A stretch of 64,000 bases of DNA from Acidobacteriota bacterium (GCA_021793405.1 JAJYSV010000001.1:62001-126000), one strand, 5' to 3'; shown: positions 43,507-52,753, numbered from the stretch's first letter. Notes: generated by a model not told the origin, from the letters alone. Numbers and translations: made by a program.

Positions 43507-43950
43507 TCAAGCGAGCTGCGGATGTTTGGTCTTGATCCACGCCTCGACCATTTTCTTGAACTCCTTGGCGTGTAGCAGGACTTCCGCGGCTTCGGTCGCC
43601 GTGGCGATGCGGACGCCGGTATAGTCGATGACGTTGCGCTTCCTTCGGCATCCCTCAAAATAATCCAACAGACTTTTTGCCTGGTTCCCCAGCGCAAGGG
43701 CGGCAGCTTCAAACGTGAGGGCGTGATTGCCCGGCACAGCGCCGACGCGATAGCCAGCGCAAGCGATCGCCATCTTTGCGGTTTGAAGTGCGGCGTTGTA
43801 AGCGGTGGCGAATCTTCGGTCCTCAGACAGGGCTGGGATTGCAGCGTCTTCGAGATCGCGCTCCACAATGGAACGAAGCTCGTCCAACTCCTGCTTGCTG
43901 GTCTGGTGCTTATGCACTTTGCGCGTCGCGAGCAACTGCGTCCAACTCAT
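43507..43950 (-). CDS. HEPN-domain protein, partner of MNT nucleotidyltransferase
   Basis: 147 aa, all helical. LRSIVERDLEDAAIPALSEDRRFATAYNAALQTAKMAIACAGYR and FEGCRRKRNVIDYTG fit the small HEPN fold; the RxRNxxxY segment stands where the RNase motif (R-x4-6-H) lies in other HEPN proteins, and the His is replaced here. HEPN proteins act as RNases that the MNT partner inactivates by AMPylation. It overlaps the MNT gene by 41 bp, so the pair is one operon. Confidence 0.83.
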   Translation of the reverse strand: MSWTQLLATRKVHKHQTSKQELDELRSIVERDLEDAAIPALSEDRRFATAYNAALQTAKMAIACAGYRVGAVPGNHALTFEAAALALGNQAKSLLDYFEGCRRKRNVIDYTGVRIATATEAAEVLLHAKEFKKMVEAWIKTKHPQLA

Positions 43951-44524
43951 CCTCAGATCCCTTCAGCATGATCTTATCGCCACGCAATACGGTGCGAAGA
44001 AAATGGTTCTTCTTCTTGAGGGAATCTTTGAAATCTCTTTCATTGAAAATCGTCTCGTTGATGGGACGACCCACAGCCTTCTCGACGCGGCGAAACACTG
44101 GGACAATGTCCATCGTACTCACGGGGCCAATCAACATCACATCCACATCGCTCGCGGCATCCGCCTCGCCCCGCGCTAGGGAGCCATAAACAAAGGCCCA
44201 TTTAATTTTGTTCTTGAGCCTGGCAATCTCTTGACTGAGCAAGGGAATGATACCGGACGTTTTCTCCATCAACCCATGAAGTTCCGGAAAAATCGGGGAA
44301 TTTCCATTTGCCTTAACATACGTCCGACGGCCATCGACACGCCTCTCCAGGATGCCGGCCTGAACCAATGCCTCGACCTCCCGCTGCAGGCTGGAGACCC
44401 GCGTCCCGATGTGATCGGCAATTTCGCTGAGATACCACCACTTGCCGGACTGAAGAAAAGTCGTGGCTAGGACACGCTGGCGGACAGGTGGCATCAATGC
44501 GTCCAGCAATCCATTGCTACGCAT
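43910..44524 (-). CDS. MNT-type nucleotidyltransferase with N-terminal winged helix
   Basis: 204 aa. Residues 1-85 are an ArsR-like wHTH (VLATTFLQSGKWWYLSEIADHIGTRVSSLQREVEALVQAGILERRV and the wing RRTYVKANGN). Residues about 105-200 are the minimal nucleotidyltransferase: AFVYGSLARGEADAASDVDVMLIG contains GS-x10-DxD. It probably both represses the operon and AMPylates the HEPN toxin. The ATG lies within a palindromic operator. Confidence 0.88.
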   Translation of the reverse strand: MRSNGLLDALMPPVRQRVLATTFLQSGKWWYLSEIADHIGTRVSSLQREVEALVQAGILERRVDGRRTYVKANGNSPIFPELHGLMEKTSGIIPLLSQEIARLKNKIKWAFVYGSLARGEADAASDVDVMLIGPVSTMDIVPVFRRVEKAVGRPINETIFNERDFKDSLKKKNHFLRTVLRGDKIMLKGSEDELDAVARDAQSA

Positions 44525-44552
44525 AATGCGTTAATAGTTACGCATTATGCGT
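44519..44552. promoter_or_regulatory. Twin 13-bp palindromes, MNT-HEPN operator
   Basis: ACGCATAATGCGT (44519-44531) and ACGCATTATGCGT (44540-44552) are each perfect palindromes around a central base, centres 21 bp apart (two helical turns). The start codon of the wHTH-MNT gene overlaps the first. Strong candidate for cooperative autorepression. Confidence 0.75.
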
Positions 44553-44681
44553 TAGTTGTCAATTCTGATTTCGGCTTAGACTAGACCAACATCTCGGACG
44601 ACCGGGCCTTTAGGGTCGGGACCGATATCCGATCTGGTCGAAAACGAACATCGATCCCTTGCTGGCTTCGAAATACAGATC

Positions 44682-45218
44682 TCACTGATTGACTGCGATT
44701 GCGCCATTTGCGCCACGTGAAGACATCTTCTCTGCGGAATAAATCCTTTTGGCAGGCTGCTTCGGGACCGCTCCATGATTGAAGGAATAGACGACAGCTT
44801 CCATCCTGCTGGACACGCCGAGCTTATCGAAAATATGGATCAAATGATTCTTGATCGTGTGCTCGCTCAGCTTGAGCGTTGTTGCGATATCTCGATTGCT
44901 TAGACCTTCTGCCAGTAAATGAAGAATGTCCTCTTCGCGTGCAGTAAGGATCGGCTTCCCATTTGCATTCACAATCCTGAACGCCTTAGGTTGCGAGAGA
45001 GATTCAATTAGGCAGACCAGTTGCTCACTATTTGCCCAGATCTGTCCGGAATGCACGCAGCTAACACATTTGCAAAGGACTGCGAAGTCTGCGCTCGAAC
45101 CTGAGAGAACGCCACGCGCCTGGGCGCGGAAATATGCCACTGTCTTCTCATTGGTAAGATTGGCGGAAAGGATGACGGCATGCGCAGCCGAGCCGATGAG
45201 AGAAAGCTGGCGAGCAGC
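44682..45218 (-). pseudogene. 5'-truncated LuxR/NarL-type response regulator
   Basis: The C-terminal LuxR HTH is intact (LTAREEDILHLLAEGLSNRDIATTLKLSEHTIKNHLIHIFDKLGV). Before it the frame retains only the second half of a receiver domain (AHAVILSANLTNEKTVAYFRAQARGVL) and ends at a TAA at 45219-45221; the phospho-acceptor Asp region is absent. A GTG at 45140 could start a 152-aa protein, but the receiver would still be missing. The cut end faces the cut end of the heparinase-like gene. Confidence 0.72.
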
Positions 45219-46634
45219 TTAGAGTTGGCAGAGCGCGTGATTTCATGGGTTCTGTTGTATCCGCGCATCGCAGACCGGGTCGCGCACGACCAGGATTTCC
45301 GCGAGCGCTGGCTCAGTTCGATCTATTTGCACCTGGCGCGGATCGCTCGCAAGCTGAGCCTTTATTCATCGGCGAACAATCACCTGATCGGCGAGTTAGT
45401 AGGCTTGTATGTGGGTTGTTCGTGTTTCGACTTCTGGCCGGACTGCCAAGCGTGGAGCAATTTCGCGCGTCAATCGCTGGAGCGCGAAATCCGGTCCCAA
45501 GTAGGGGCAGATGGAGTCAATCGGGAACAGGCAATGTCCTACCACCTGTTCACACTCGAACTCCTCTTGCTTGCTTTCATCACCGCCCGTAACCTCGGAG
45601 CTCCGTTAAGCGACGGATATGCAGAGCGGTTGAAAGGGATGGCGCAATTTCTGGACACGGTTGCGACGTCCAAAGGGGATCTGCCCTGGTACGGCGATTC
45701 GGACGACGCGCGTGGATTTCTGTTCTCAGAAGCCGAAACTGCGCTGGAGGTCACTACACAATTGGCAGGTCTTCTGTTCGAAGAGTCCGCGTGGCTTCGT
45801 TTCCGGACTGCGCCTACGCAAGCGGCACGAGCGCTGGTCCCAGACCTGCTTTCAAAGCTCAATCACAGCGCGCAGGCCGGACTCCCGCCACGCGAGTTGT
45901 TTGTCGATGCCGGACTGGCCTGCGTTCGTACAAACGACGGCAATGTGCGTCTACTAATGGATTTTGGCCCGCTCGGATTTAACGGTACCGCCGCGCACGG
46001 CCATGCCGATGCGCTGTCCGTTTGGCTGTCGATCTGCGATGAATACTTCCTTGTCGATGCTGGTACCTACGCATACCATTCACATCCTGAGTGGCGCAGG
46101 TTCTTCCGCGGCACTGCGGCACACAATACGGCGCGGGTTGATCGTTGCGATCAGTCCGAAATGACGGGCCGTTTTCTCTGGGGCTCGAAGGCCGCTGCTC
46201 GCCTCCTACGGATGGAAAGCGCCTCCGAATATGTGACCATCGAGGCCGAGCACGACGGTTATAGCCAGCTGCCGGACCCTGTGATCCACCGGCGTTCCGT
46301 CGGCTTCGACCGCGCCACCGGCAGTGTTCGCTTGGAAGATAGTTTCCAATGCGCCGGAAGGCACCAAATCGAGTTATTCTTCCATCTTCATGAGGAAGCT
46401 GCGATCCTCGAGGTTGGCGACGAAGAAGTCCAGGTAGTTTGGCGTGGGCACAGAGTAGCATTTTCTTCTCCCGGCTCCAACGCTCGCTGGGATGTCACCT
46501 CCGGCTCCGAGAGCCCTATGCTAGGCTGGCGCTCGCGCCAATTCAATCAAAAACAGCCCATCTCCACGTTGCGATTCAGTGCAGAAATCTTTGGCCCAAG
46601 CAGAATACATACCAATCTGGACGTCTACTTATGA
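45180..46634 (+). CDS. Heparinase II/III family protein, probably 5'-truncated
   Basis: 484 aa. The alpha/alpha toroid part (SSLELAERVISWVLLYPRIA, FWPDCQAWSNFARQSLEREI, YHLFTLELLLLAFITAR) is followed by the heparinase II/III C-terminal domain (GLACVRTNDGNVRLLMDFGPLGFNG, AHGHADALSVWLSICDEYFLVDAGTYAYHSHPEWR, FRGTAAHNTARVD). Family members in polysaccharide clusters usually have 600-650 residues, and here the first homologous stretch begins directly at SSLELA after 12 unrelated residues. It is probably a lyase for the exopolysaccharide, possibly inactive. It overlaps the next gene by 4 bp. Confidence 0.8.
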   Translation: MRSRADERKLASSLELAERVISWVLLYPRIADRVAHDQDFRERWLSSIYLHLARIARKLSLYSSANNHLIGELVGLYVGCSCFDFWPDCQAWSNFARQSLEREIRSQVGADGVNREQAMSYHLFTLELLLLAFITARNLGAPLSDGYAERLKGMAQFLDTVATSKGDLPWYGDSDDARGFLFSEAETALEVTTQLAGLLFEESAWLRFRTAPTQAARALVPDLLSKLNHSAQAGLPPRELFVDAGLACVRTNDGNVRLLMDFGPLGFNGTAAHGHADALSVWLSICDEYFLVDAGTYAYHSHPEWRRFFRGTAAHNTARVDRCDQSEMTGRFLWGSKAAARLLRMESASEYVTIEAEHDGYSQLPDPVIHRRSVGFDRATGSVRLEDSFQCAGRHQIELFFHLHEEAAILEVGDEEVQVVWRGHRVAFSSPGSNARWDVTSGSESPMLGWRSRQFNQKQPISTLRFSAEIFGPSRIHTNLDVYL

Positions 46635-47908
46635 ATATCAGCATCATTGGTCTCGGTTACGTGGGCACCGTGTCGGCCGCCTGTCTGGCCTGCAAAGGGC
46701 ACCTCGTTTGGGCTGTCGATATCAACAGCGAGAAGATCCGTATCGTCAATGAAGGCGGATCGCCGATTGTTGAGAACGGTCTTGCCGACAAAGTTGCGGA
46801 AGCGCGGCGAGCCGGACGGCTGCACGCCACGGGCGACATTGAGCAGGCCCTGCAGGAGACAGAAATTTGCTTTGTCGCCGTGGCTACGCCAAGCCGTCCG
46901 AATGGGCAGATAGACCCAACGCACCTCTTGCGCGCCTGCGAGCAAATCGCCCGCGCGCTCGTTAAGCTTGATCGCTCCCAAGTCGTGATCATCCGTAGCA
47001 GTGTCCTTCCTTCGGTGTTGAAGTGTTGTGAAGACGTTCTCAATGCCATCGCACCGGGCAAGACAAAGCTATGTGTTAATCCAGAATTCCTCCGCGAAGG
47101 TACGGCGATTCGCGACTTCGAGAACCCTCCTTTCACGTTGCTCGGCGTTGAGGAGCCTACGGTGGAACTCGTGCTGAGATCCCTCTACATCGACTTCGGC
47201 TCGCCGTTGTATGTTCTGCCACCTCAAGAAGCTCTTCTGGTGAAGTATGCAAGCAACGTCTACCACGCGCTGAAGGTTGCGTTTGCCAACGAGATCGGCA
47301 CGTTGTGCGAAAGCTCTGGCATCAATGGCCAGGCGGTTATGTCGATGTTCTGTAGGGACAACCGCTTGAACATCTCAGCACGTTACCTGATGCCGGGATT
47401 CGCTTTCGGTGGGTCGTGCCTGCCAAAGGATCTGCGTGCGATATTGCAGTTGGCCAAGCAATCCGATCTTGATCTTCCCCTGATCAATGCACTGTTTGCC
47501 AGCAATGAGAAGGTGATTGAGCGAGCAGTGCGCCAAGTGATGGATGCCGGCGTCCGCCGTGTCGGTCTCATCGGATTGAGTTTCAAGCCAAATACCGATG
47601 ACCTGCGTGAGAGTCCATATGTAGAGATTGCCGAGCGGCTTCTGGGCAAGGGCTGCGATCTTAGAGTTTACGATCCAAACGTGCTATTAGCGCGGCTGAC
47701 AGGTGCCAACAAGGACTATATTGATCGAGTCATTCCCCATCTTTCCCGCTTGCTTGTACCGTCGCTAGCCGATTTGGCTGACTCAGAATTGGTGATCGTC
47801 GGCCATAACTACACGGAAGTGGCAGCTTTTCTTGAAACGGTAGACACAACAGTTGTCGATCTCACCGGCCAGCATGCACGCCCTACATTAAAGGCGGAAT
47901 TGGTTTGA
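46631..47908 (+). CDS. UDP-glucose/GDP-mannose dehydrogenase family protein
   Basis: 425 aa. NAD-binding fold MNISIIGLGYVGTVSAACLACKGH (about 1-23), CFVAVATPSRPNG, NPEFLREGTAIRDF, VKYASNVYHALKVAFANEIG, the catalytic Cys in FAFGGSCLPKDLRA (about 263) and GLSFKPNTDDLRESPYVEIAERL. The GSCLPKD and Asn-Pro-Glu-Phe motifs place it near GDP-mannose 6-dehydrogenase AlgD. It produces a uronic acid sugar nucleotide for the polymer. It overlaps both neighbours by 4 bp (ATGA, TTGA). Confidence 0.92.
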   Translation: MNISIIGLGYVGTVSAACLACKGHLVWAVDINSEKIRIVNEGGSPIVENGLADKVAEARRAGRLHATGDIEQALQETEICFVAVATPSRPNGQIDPTHLLRACEQIARALVKLDRSQVVIIRSSVLPSVLKCCEDVLNAIAPGKTKLCVNPEFLREGTAIRDFENPPFTLLGVEEPTVELVLRSLYIDFGSPLYVLPPQEALLVKYASNVYHALKVAFANEIGTLCESSGINGQAVMSMFCRDNRLNISARYLMPGFAFGGSCLPKDLRAILQLAKQSDLDLPLINALFASNEKVIERAVRQVMDAGVRRVGLIGLSFKPNTDDLRESPYVEIAERLLGKGCDLRVYDPNVLLARLTGANKDYIDRVIPHLSRLLVPSLADLADSELVIVGHNYTEVAAFLETVDTTVVDLTGQHARPTLKAELV

Positions 47909-49179
47909 AACCTGAGCGCAACATCTTAATCATCGTGCAGAACTTGCCAGTGCCGTTTGACCGCCGCGTGTGGCAAGAGGCTACCAGCCTGCACAGGGCC
48001 GGTTTTGGCGTTGCCGTGGTCTGCCCCAAGAAGAAGATTTATACGAAGAGCTACGAGCAACTCGAAGGCGTCGACATCTACCGTTATCCCTTGATCTACG
48101 AAGCAGACAACGGGGTGGCCGGATATTTCGTGGAATTCGTTTACTGCTGGATGGCATCACTATGGCTGGCGCTGAAGGCTTACTCCCACCGTCGGTTTCA
48201 CGCCATACACGCGTGCAATCCGCCGGATACGTTCTTTGCGCTCGCCATGATATTCCGGCCCCTCGGGGTGAAGTTCGTTTTCGATCACCACGACCTCTGC
48301 CCGGAGATGTACGTCGCTAAGGGTCGCCCGCGTGCGGGATTTTTATATCGTATGCTGCTACTGCTGGAGCACTTGACATTGCGATCGGCAGATATGGTGA
48401 TTGCGGTAAATAGGTCTCATCGCGATATTGCTCTGCAGCGGGGCGGTGTTGATGCCGCCAAGGTGGTGATTGTTCGCAGCGGGCCGCCTCGCGCCTGGGC
48501 TGACTTTCGCGTCGCCGAACCCCGCCTGAAAGGCGGGCGCAAGTACCTTGTCATGTACCTCGGCGAGATGTGCCAGCAGGACGGAGTCGACCATCTCTTG
48601 CGCGCGGTTCGCCACTACGCCGATTCGTGCCCGAAGGATACGCTGTTCGCGTTCATAGGCGGCGGTCCCGACCAACAGCGAATGAAGGACATGGCCCAGA
48701 AAATGGAATTGAACGATTGGGTCCACTTTACTGGACGCGTCTCCGACGAAGTCCTGTGGCAGTACCTCGCGACTGCGGACCTCTGTGTCGATCCCGATCC
48801 GTACACCGAGTGGAGTGACCTCTCCACCATGAACAAGATCATCGAGTATCTCGCATTTGGCAAGCCCGTCGTCGCCTTCGATCTTGCTGAACATCGCCGG
48901 TCGGCGCAGGACGCTGCCGTGTATGTCCATCCCAACGACGACACAAAATTGTACGCGGCCATTCACGAATTGCTGATTGACAGCGAGCGGCGCCAAACGA
49001 TGGGGCATTATGGTCAGAAGCGCTTCCGCGAGCAACTCTCATGGGAGAACTCGGAGGAAGCGCTCGTAAAAATGTATTCAAGTTTGTTTCACTACCGCGA
49101 AGATCCCGTGGGTACAGCCTCAGCCTCGGCGGACGATCTGAGAGATGCAAAAAAACAATTAAATCGACGAGCGGAGTGA
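47905..49179 (+). CDS. GT4 family glycosyltransferase of the exopolysaccharide cluster
   Basis: 424 aa. TTG start overlaps the previous stop. GT-B fold: ILIIVQNLPVPFDRRVWQEATSLHRAGF, FDHHDLCPEMYVA, MVIAVNRSHRDIA in the acceptor half; MYLGEMCQQDGVDHLLRAV, FTGRVSDEVLWQYLATADLCVDPDPYTEWSDLSTMNKIIEYLAFGKPVVAFDL in the donor half. The NKxxEYxAxGKPxVxxDL motif is the GT4 donor site. It follows the dehydrogenase directly and likely adds one sugar to the repeating unit. The sugar is unknown. Confidence 0.9.
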   Translation: MKPERNILIIVQNLPVPFDRRVWQEATSLHRAGFGVAVVCPKKKIYTKSYEQLEGVDIYRYPLIYEADNGVAGYFVEFVYCWMASLWLALKAYSHRRFHAIHACNPPDTFFALAMIFRPLGVKFVFDHHDLCPEMYVAKGRPRAGFLYRMLLLLEHLTLRSADMVIAVNRSHRDIALQRGGVDAAKVVIVRSGPPRAWADFRVAEPRLKGGRKYLVMYLGEMCQQDGVDHLLRAVRHYADSCPKDTLFAFIGGGPDQQRMKDMAQKMELNDWVHFTGRVSDEVLWQYLATADLCVDPDPYTEWSDLSTMNKIIEYLAFGKPVVAFDLAEHRRSAQDAAVYVHPNDDTKLYAAIHELLIDSERRQTMGHYGQKRFREQLSWENSEEALVKMYSSLFHYREDPVGTASASADDLRDAKKQLNRRAE

Positions 49180-49181
49180 TT

Positions 49182-51164
49182 ATGTGTGGAATTCTGGGCG
49201 GGATCAACATTGAGGGATTGGCTTCTTCGTTGCCGGCGTTGTTGGACATTATTGCACATCGAGGACCTGACGCCGTCGGCACGTATGTGGAAGAGGGCGT
49301 GGGTGGAACCATTGCCCTCGGTCATCGGCGACTTTCGATCATCGACCTCAGCGCGGCGGCTAACCAGCCCTTCGAGAAGGACGGCCACATACTCGTTTTC
49401 AATGGAGAGATATATAACTATCGACAGCTGATGCAAGAGCTGAGGGCGCTCGGGGTCATCTTTCACACTCATTCGGACACAGAGGTGGTGCTTGAAGCGT
49501 GGAAAAACTGGGGGGCTGATAGTCTGCACCGCATGCGCGGAATGTTCGCATTCGCCATCTACGAAAGGCATACTGGGCGTCTGGTGCTGGCACGCGATCC
49601 ATTCGGCATCAAGCCGCTCTATGTTATGAAGCGAGCCGACGGCCTAGCATTCTCTTCGGAACTGAAAGCTCTGGTGCCATTGCTTGGGGCCGCGGCCCGC
49701 GTAAACGACGGTGCCGTCCTCGCGTCGCTAGTCTATAGCTGGTTGCCTGATGATTACTGCCTTTACCACGACGTTTTCAAATTGGCGGCTGGGCATTGGC
49801 TGGAGGTGCAACCCGGCGGAATTATGACAGAGCATGTCTACTGGGACGAAAGACGTGATTTGACGCAATCAGATCGTCCCGAAGTCGGAATCGAGGAACT
49901 ACGCGCAATCATCGAGGAATCTGTGAAACTCCACATGGTCGCCGACGTTCCTGTCTCGACGTTCCTGTCCGGCGGCCTAGATTCCAGCATCCTCACTGTC
50001 CTCGCCAAACAGCATGCAGGTCGCCTGGAAAGCTATACGACATTCTTTCGCGCCGAGGATAAGGCACTTGAGGCAATGCCCGACGATCTAGGATACGCGC
50101 GGCAAATTGCCAAGCTACATGGCATAACCCTACATGAGATCGAGCTGCAGCCCGACGTCATTAACTTATTGCCGCAGATGGTCAATGTCCTAGACGAGCC
50201 ATTGGGGGATGCTTCAGCTATCAATGTCTTTCTCATCTGCCGCGCTGCGCGAGACGCCGGAGTAAAAGTGCTGTTGTCGGGAATTGGAGCAGACGAAATC
50301 TTCGCCGGCTATCGCCGGCAATACGCCTGCGTGCTCGCCGGCCGCTACCAGCATCTGCCAGCATGGCTACGGGACGGCGTAATCGCCCGGCTCGTTTCGG
50401 CGCTGCCGGTAGCCGGAGAGAAACGCAGCTACCGCACCGTCCGTTGGGCCAAACGTTTTCTCAGCTTTGCCAACCTGCCGCAGGAGGAGGCATTCCTTCG
50501 CAGCTATGCGCATTACGGCCAATCTGAACTCGTTGCGGCGATGGGACGCGAGATGCCGGCAGAGGTCGAGGAGCTGTTTCACCGTCATGCCGTCCTCTAC
50601 GCGCAGGGGTCGGCTAGCGATCACGTGAATCGTATGTGTTTCACGGATCTGAGGCTATTCTTGCGTGGGCTGAATCTCTTCTTGACAGATCGCGCCAGCA
50701 TGGCCGCCTCGACCGAGGTGCGGGTACCTTTTGTCGATCTCGAAGTGGTCAAGGCAGCTTTCGCCATCCCTGGTTCCCGAAAGATCGTCGGTCAGGAACG
50801 CAAGGCCATTCTGAAGACGGCGGCCGAGGCTTGGCTACCGCGGTCGATTATCTATAGGCCGAAAGCTATGTTCAGCATGCCACTGCGGTCCTGGATCCGG
50901 CGCGATCTGCGTGAGTTGGTGGATGACACCCTCTCCGACGGAGAGATCGTCGGTCGAGGCTATCTCAGTCGGCAACACCTCCGCACGCTAATTGAGCAGG
51001 ACCGCGCAGGGATCGTGGATAATTGTCGCGAGATCTGGAAGCTCCTGACGCTCGATCTGTGGTTGCGTCGGCAGAAAGAGCAGTCCGTCGTTGCACGTGG
51101 TGGGCTGATTCGGACTATCACCGTCCGAACGAAAGCGCCGTCCTCATTGGCAGGAACCTTTTAA
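49182..51164 (+). CDS. asnB: Asparagine synthase (glutamine-hydrolysing) family, EPS-associated
   Basis: 660 aa from the ATG at 49182, chosen so that Cys2 becomes the N-terminal nucleophile (MCGILGGI). Glutaminase domain: IIAHRGPDAVG, LGHRRLSIIDLS, NGEIYNYRQL, DPFGIKPLY. Synthetase domain: PPi loop FLSGGLDSSIL (about 262), GIGADEIFAGYRRQ, RVPFVDLEVV. In polysaccharide clusters such enzymes amidate a uronic acid or peptide group rather than make free asparagine; the uronate-forming dehydrogenase upstream fits that (inference). Last gene of the operon. Confidence 0.92.
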   Translation: MCGILGGINIEGLASSLPALLDIIAHRGPDAVGTYVEEGVGGTIALGHRRLSIIDLSAAANQPFEKDGHILVFNGEIYNYRQLMQELRALGVIFHTHSDTEVVLEAWKNWGADSLHRMRGMFAFAIYERHTGRLVLARDPFGIKPLYVMKRADGLAFSSELKALVPLLGAAARVNDGAVLASLVYSWLPDDYCLYHDVFKLAAGHWLEVQPGGIMTEHVYWDERRDLTQSDRPEVGIEELRAIIEESVKLHMVADVPVSTFLSGGLDSSILTVLAKQHAGRLESYTTFFRAEDKALEAMPDDLGYARQIAKLHGITLHEIELQPDVINLLPQMVNVLDEPLGDASAINVFLICRAARDAGVKVLLSGIGADEIFAGYRRQYACVLAGRYQHLPAWLRDGVIARLVSALPVAGEKRSYRTVRWAKRFLSFANLPQEEAFLRSYAHYGQSELVAAMGREMPAEVEELFHRHAVLYAQGSASDHVNRMCFTDLRLFLRGLNLFLTDRASMAASTEVRVPFVDLEVVKAAFAIPGSRKIVGQERKAILKTAAEAWLPRSIIYRPKAMFSMPLRSWIRRDLRELVDDTLSDGEIVGRGYLSRQHLRTLIEQDRAGIVDNCREIWKLLTLDLWLRRQKEQSVVARGGLIRTITVRTKAPSSLAGTF

Positions 51165-51497
51165 AGGATGACTAGCGCACTCTCACTGAGAAGCGACCAG
51201 AATTGGATGGATCCTCCATAAACCTCGGGCTTTACATTTGCGGCAAGTCCTCTCCGTCACCTTCTTCGAAAAATACCCTTCACAGACACTTCAGCAAGAG
51301 GACTACGTAAACTCGCAGATCACTTATTCCAAGCAATTGATTTCTGCTTGAGTTTTAACCCACCGCAGTGATATCGGTCCTCTGCCCTTTTCCAACCCAC
51401 TTCTGTACCCACACTGAGAAATCCATACACTAACTTACTGTGAGTTACGGTGCCATCCGTGTCGCTCAAGTTGTTGTAAATACTACTTATCTAAGTA
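51165..51497. other. Right end of the island, non-coding
   Basis: About 330 bp between asnB and attR, lower in GC. No gene, hairpin or RNA recognised. Confidence 0.5.
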
Positions 51498-51547
51498 CTG
51501 AAAAGGCTGGCGTCGGGGGTTCAATTCCCTCCCTGGCCACCACATTT
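51498..51547. repeat. attR, right 50-bp direct repeat
   Basis: Exact copy of 19557-19606, containing only the 3' part of the tRNA-Phe sequence (from the anticodon loop to CCA). No 5' half precedes it, so it is not a working tRNA gene but the distal junction of the island. Confidence 0.92.
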
Positions 51548-52205
51548 TCAATATCCCAGCGATTCCAACAACATCCAATAACCCCTAACCCCGTGGATGC
51601 ATGATTTTTCTTGGTGAGGTGTGCGATGGAGAGAGGAGAAGTCGGTAATGGACTCGGTCTCGAAATATAACCAGAAGTGTAATCGAAAACCCATCAAGAC
51701 CTTCGTGGCTCTCATGGAATATATAAACAGCAATATTCGCCTGATCACAATCCAGGTCTCGCCGCAAATGGAGGGATGCTCTCAAAATTACATGGAGACT
51801 CTGCGGCCGGATCAGAATATGTGAGCCACCCTTTAAGACTTAGGACAAGCTCCGCCAGCGATCAATGGGCAGGAATTGAGCCGGACTTCCGCGGCGATGG
51901 ACCGGCAGAAATCCACCGAGGTTCGGAGGTCATGGCTGCCATCCGTTTCGGTTTCACCGGCGAGGAACAATAATGTCCGCACAATTCCACAACAATTCCA
52001 TGAAAAGCTGCATCCCGCGTTTCCGGTTTCCTGGCCAATGCGTCCTTCCGCCGTGTACCCAAGGTAAGTACCATCGATATTTCAGACGCCAAGAATCCGC
52101 CGGATAGGTCCGGTTATAGGCAAACACTTTTCGAACCCAGCCACCGTCATTCACAAATCGTAGAATTGGCGAAGCCGCGCGAGACACCTATATAATGTGG
52201 AGAGC
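51548..52205. other. Intergenic region right of the island
   Basis: About 660 bp of chromosomal DNA. Short frames are open, but none resembles a protein. It may hold the promoter of the DUF882 gene. Confidence 0.45.
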
Positions 52206-52748
52206 ATGTGCTTGAGGAAAACCTTCGCCATTGCGGCCGCCTGTGCTGCCCTGTTCGCGGGTACGATGCACGCGGCCGACCGAGATGCAACTGCATCGCC
52301 AGAACAATACCGCCTCCGGCTCTACCATCTTCATACCGGGCAGCACATCAATGTGGTGTACCGCGTGGGCGATCACTACCTGCCAGATGCGGTGGCGCAA
52401 CTGGATCATTTCCTGCGCGATCATCGCACCGGGGACGTCAAAGATTACGACCTGAAAGAGTTCGACCTGCTACACGATTTGATGGCCCGCCTTGGCGATC
52501 CCGACGGAACGATTGATATCGTCTGCGGGTATCGCACTCCGTGGAGCAACAACTACCTGCGCGAGCATGGACATGGCGTGGCGCTGCATAGCGAGCACAT
52601 GCAAGCCAAGGCCATCGACATCCGCATTCCGGGAGTGCCGACAGCCAAAGTTCGCGACGCAGCTCTGGCCCTGCATCGCGGCGGCGTGGGCTATTACAAG
52701 CAGTCGAATTTCGTTCACGTGGATGTTGGTCCCGTGCGCCGCTGGTAG
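52206..52748 (+). CDS. DUF882 (YcbK/MepK-like) murein peptidase
   Basis: 180 aa. The ATG at 52206 has GGAGAGC directly before it; a GTG three codons upstream is possible. Residues 1-24 are a signal peptide ending in GTMHAA. The metallopeptidase motifs of the M15-like DUF882 family are complete: CGYRTPWSNNYLREHGHGVALHSEHMQAKAIDIRI (His/Asp zinc ligands) and SNFVHVDVGPVRRW (terminal HVD). Such enzymes cut peptidoglycan cross-links. It faces the L,D-transpeptidase gene, with stops 5 bp apart. Confidence 0.9.
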   Translation: MCLRKTFAIAAACAALFAGTMHAADRDATASPEQYRLRLYHLHTGQHINVVYRVGDHYLPDAVAQLDHFLRDHRTGDVKDYDLKEFDLLHDLMARLGDPDGTIDIVCGYRTPWSNNYLREHGHGVALHSEHMQAKAIDIRIPGVPTAKVRDAALALHRGGVGYYKQSNFVHVDVGPVRRW

Positions 52749-52753
52749 TTGTT

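Larger units (their letters stand above)
19557..51547. mobile_element. Genomic island of about 32 kb integrated in tRNA-Phe
   Basis: The 3' 42 bases of tRNA-Phe plus a few following bases (19557-19606) recur exactly at 51498-51547 in the same orientation. A tyrosine recombinase and an AlpA-like protein lie immediately inside the left copy. Cargo includes regulators, DUF5131, a recombinase-flanked toxin-antitoxin block, a debranching enzyme/GT4 pair and the end of an exopolysaccharide cluster, with several truncated genes. No conjugation or phage structural set is recognisable apart from two tail-sheath-like fragments, so it is probably a non-self-mobile or decayed integrative element. Confidence 0.9.

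Noticed and set aside
51498-51573. Second tRNA gene
   Set aside because: Only the 3' half of tRNA-Phe is present, with no D-arm or 5' acceptor strand. It is the attR repeat.
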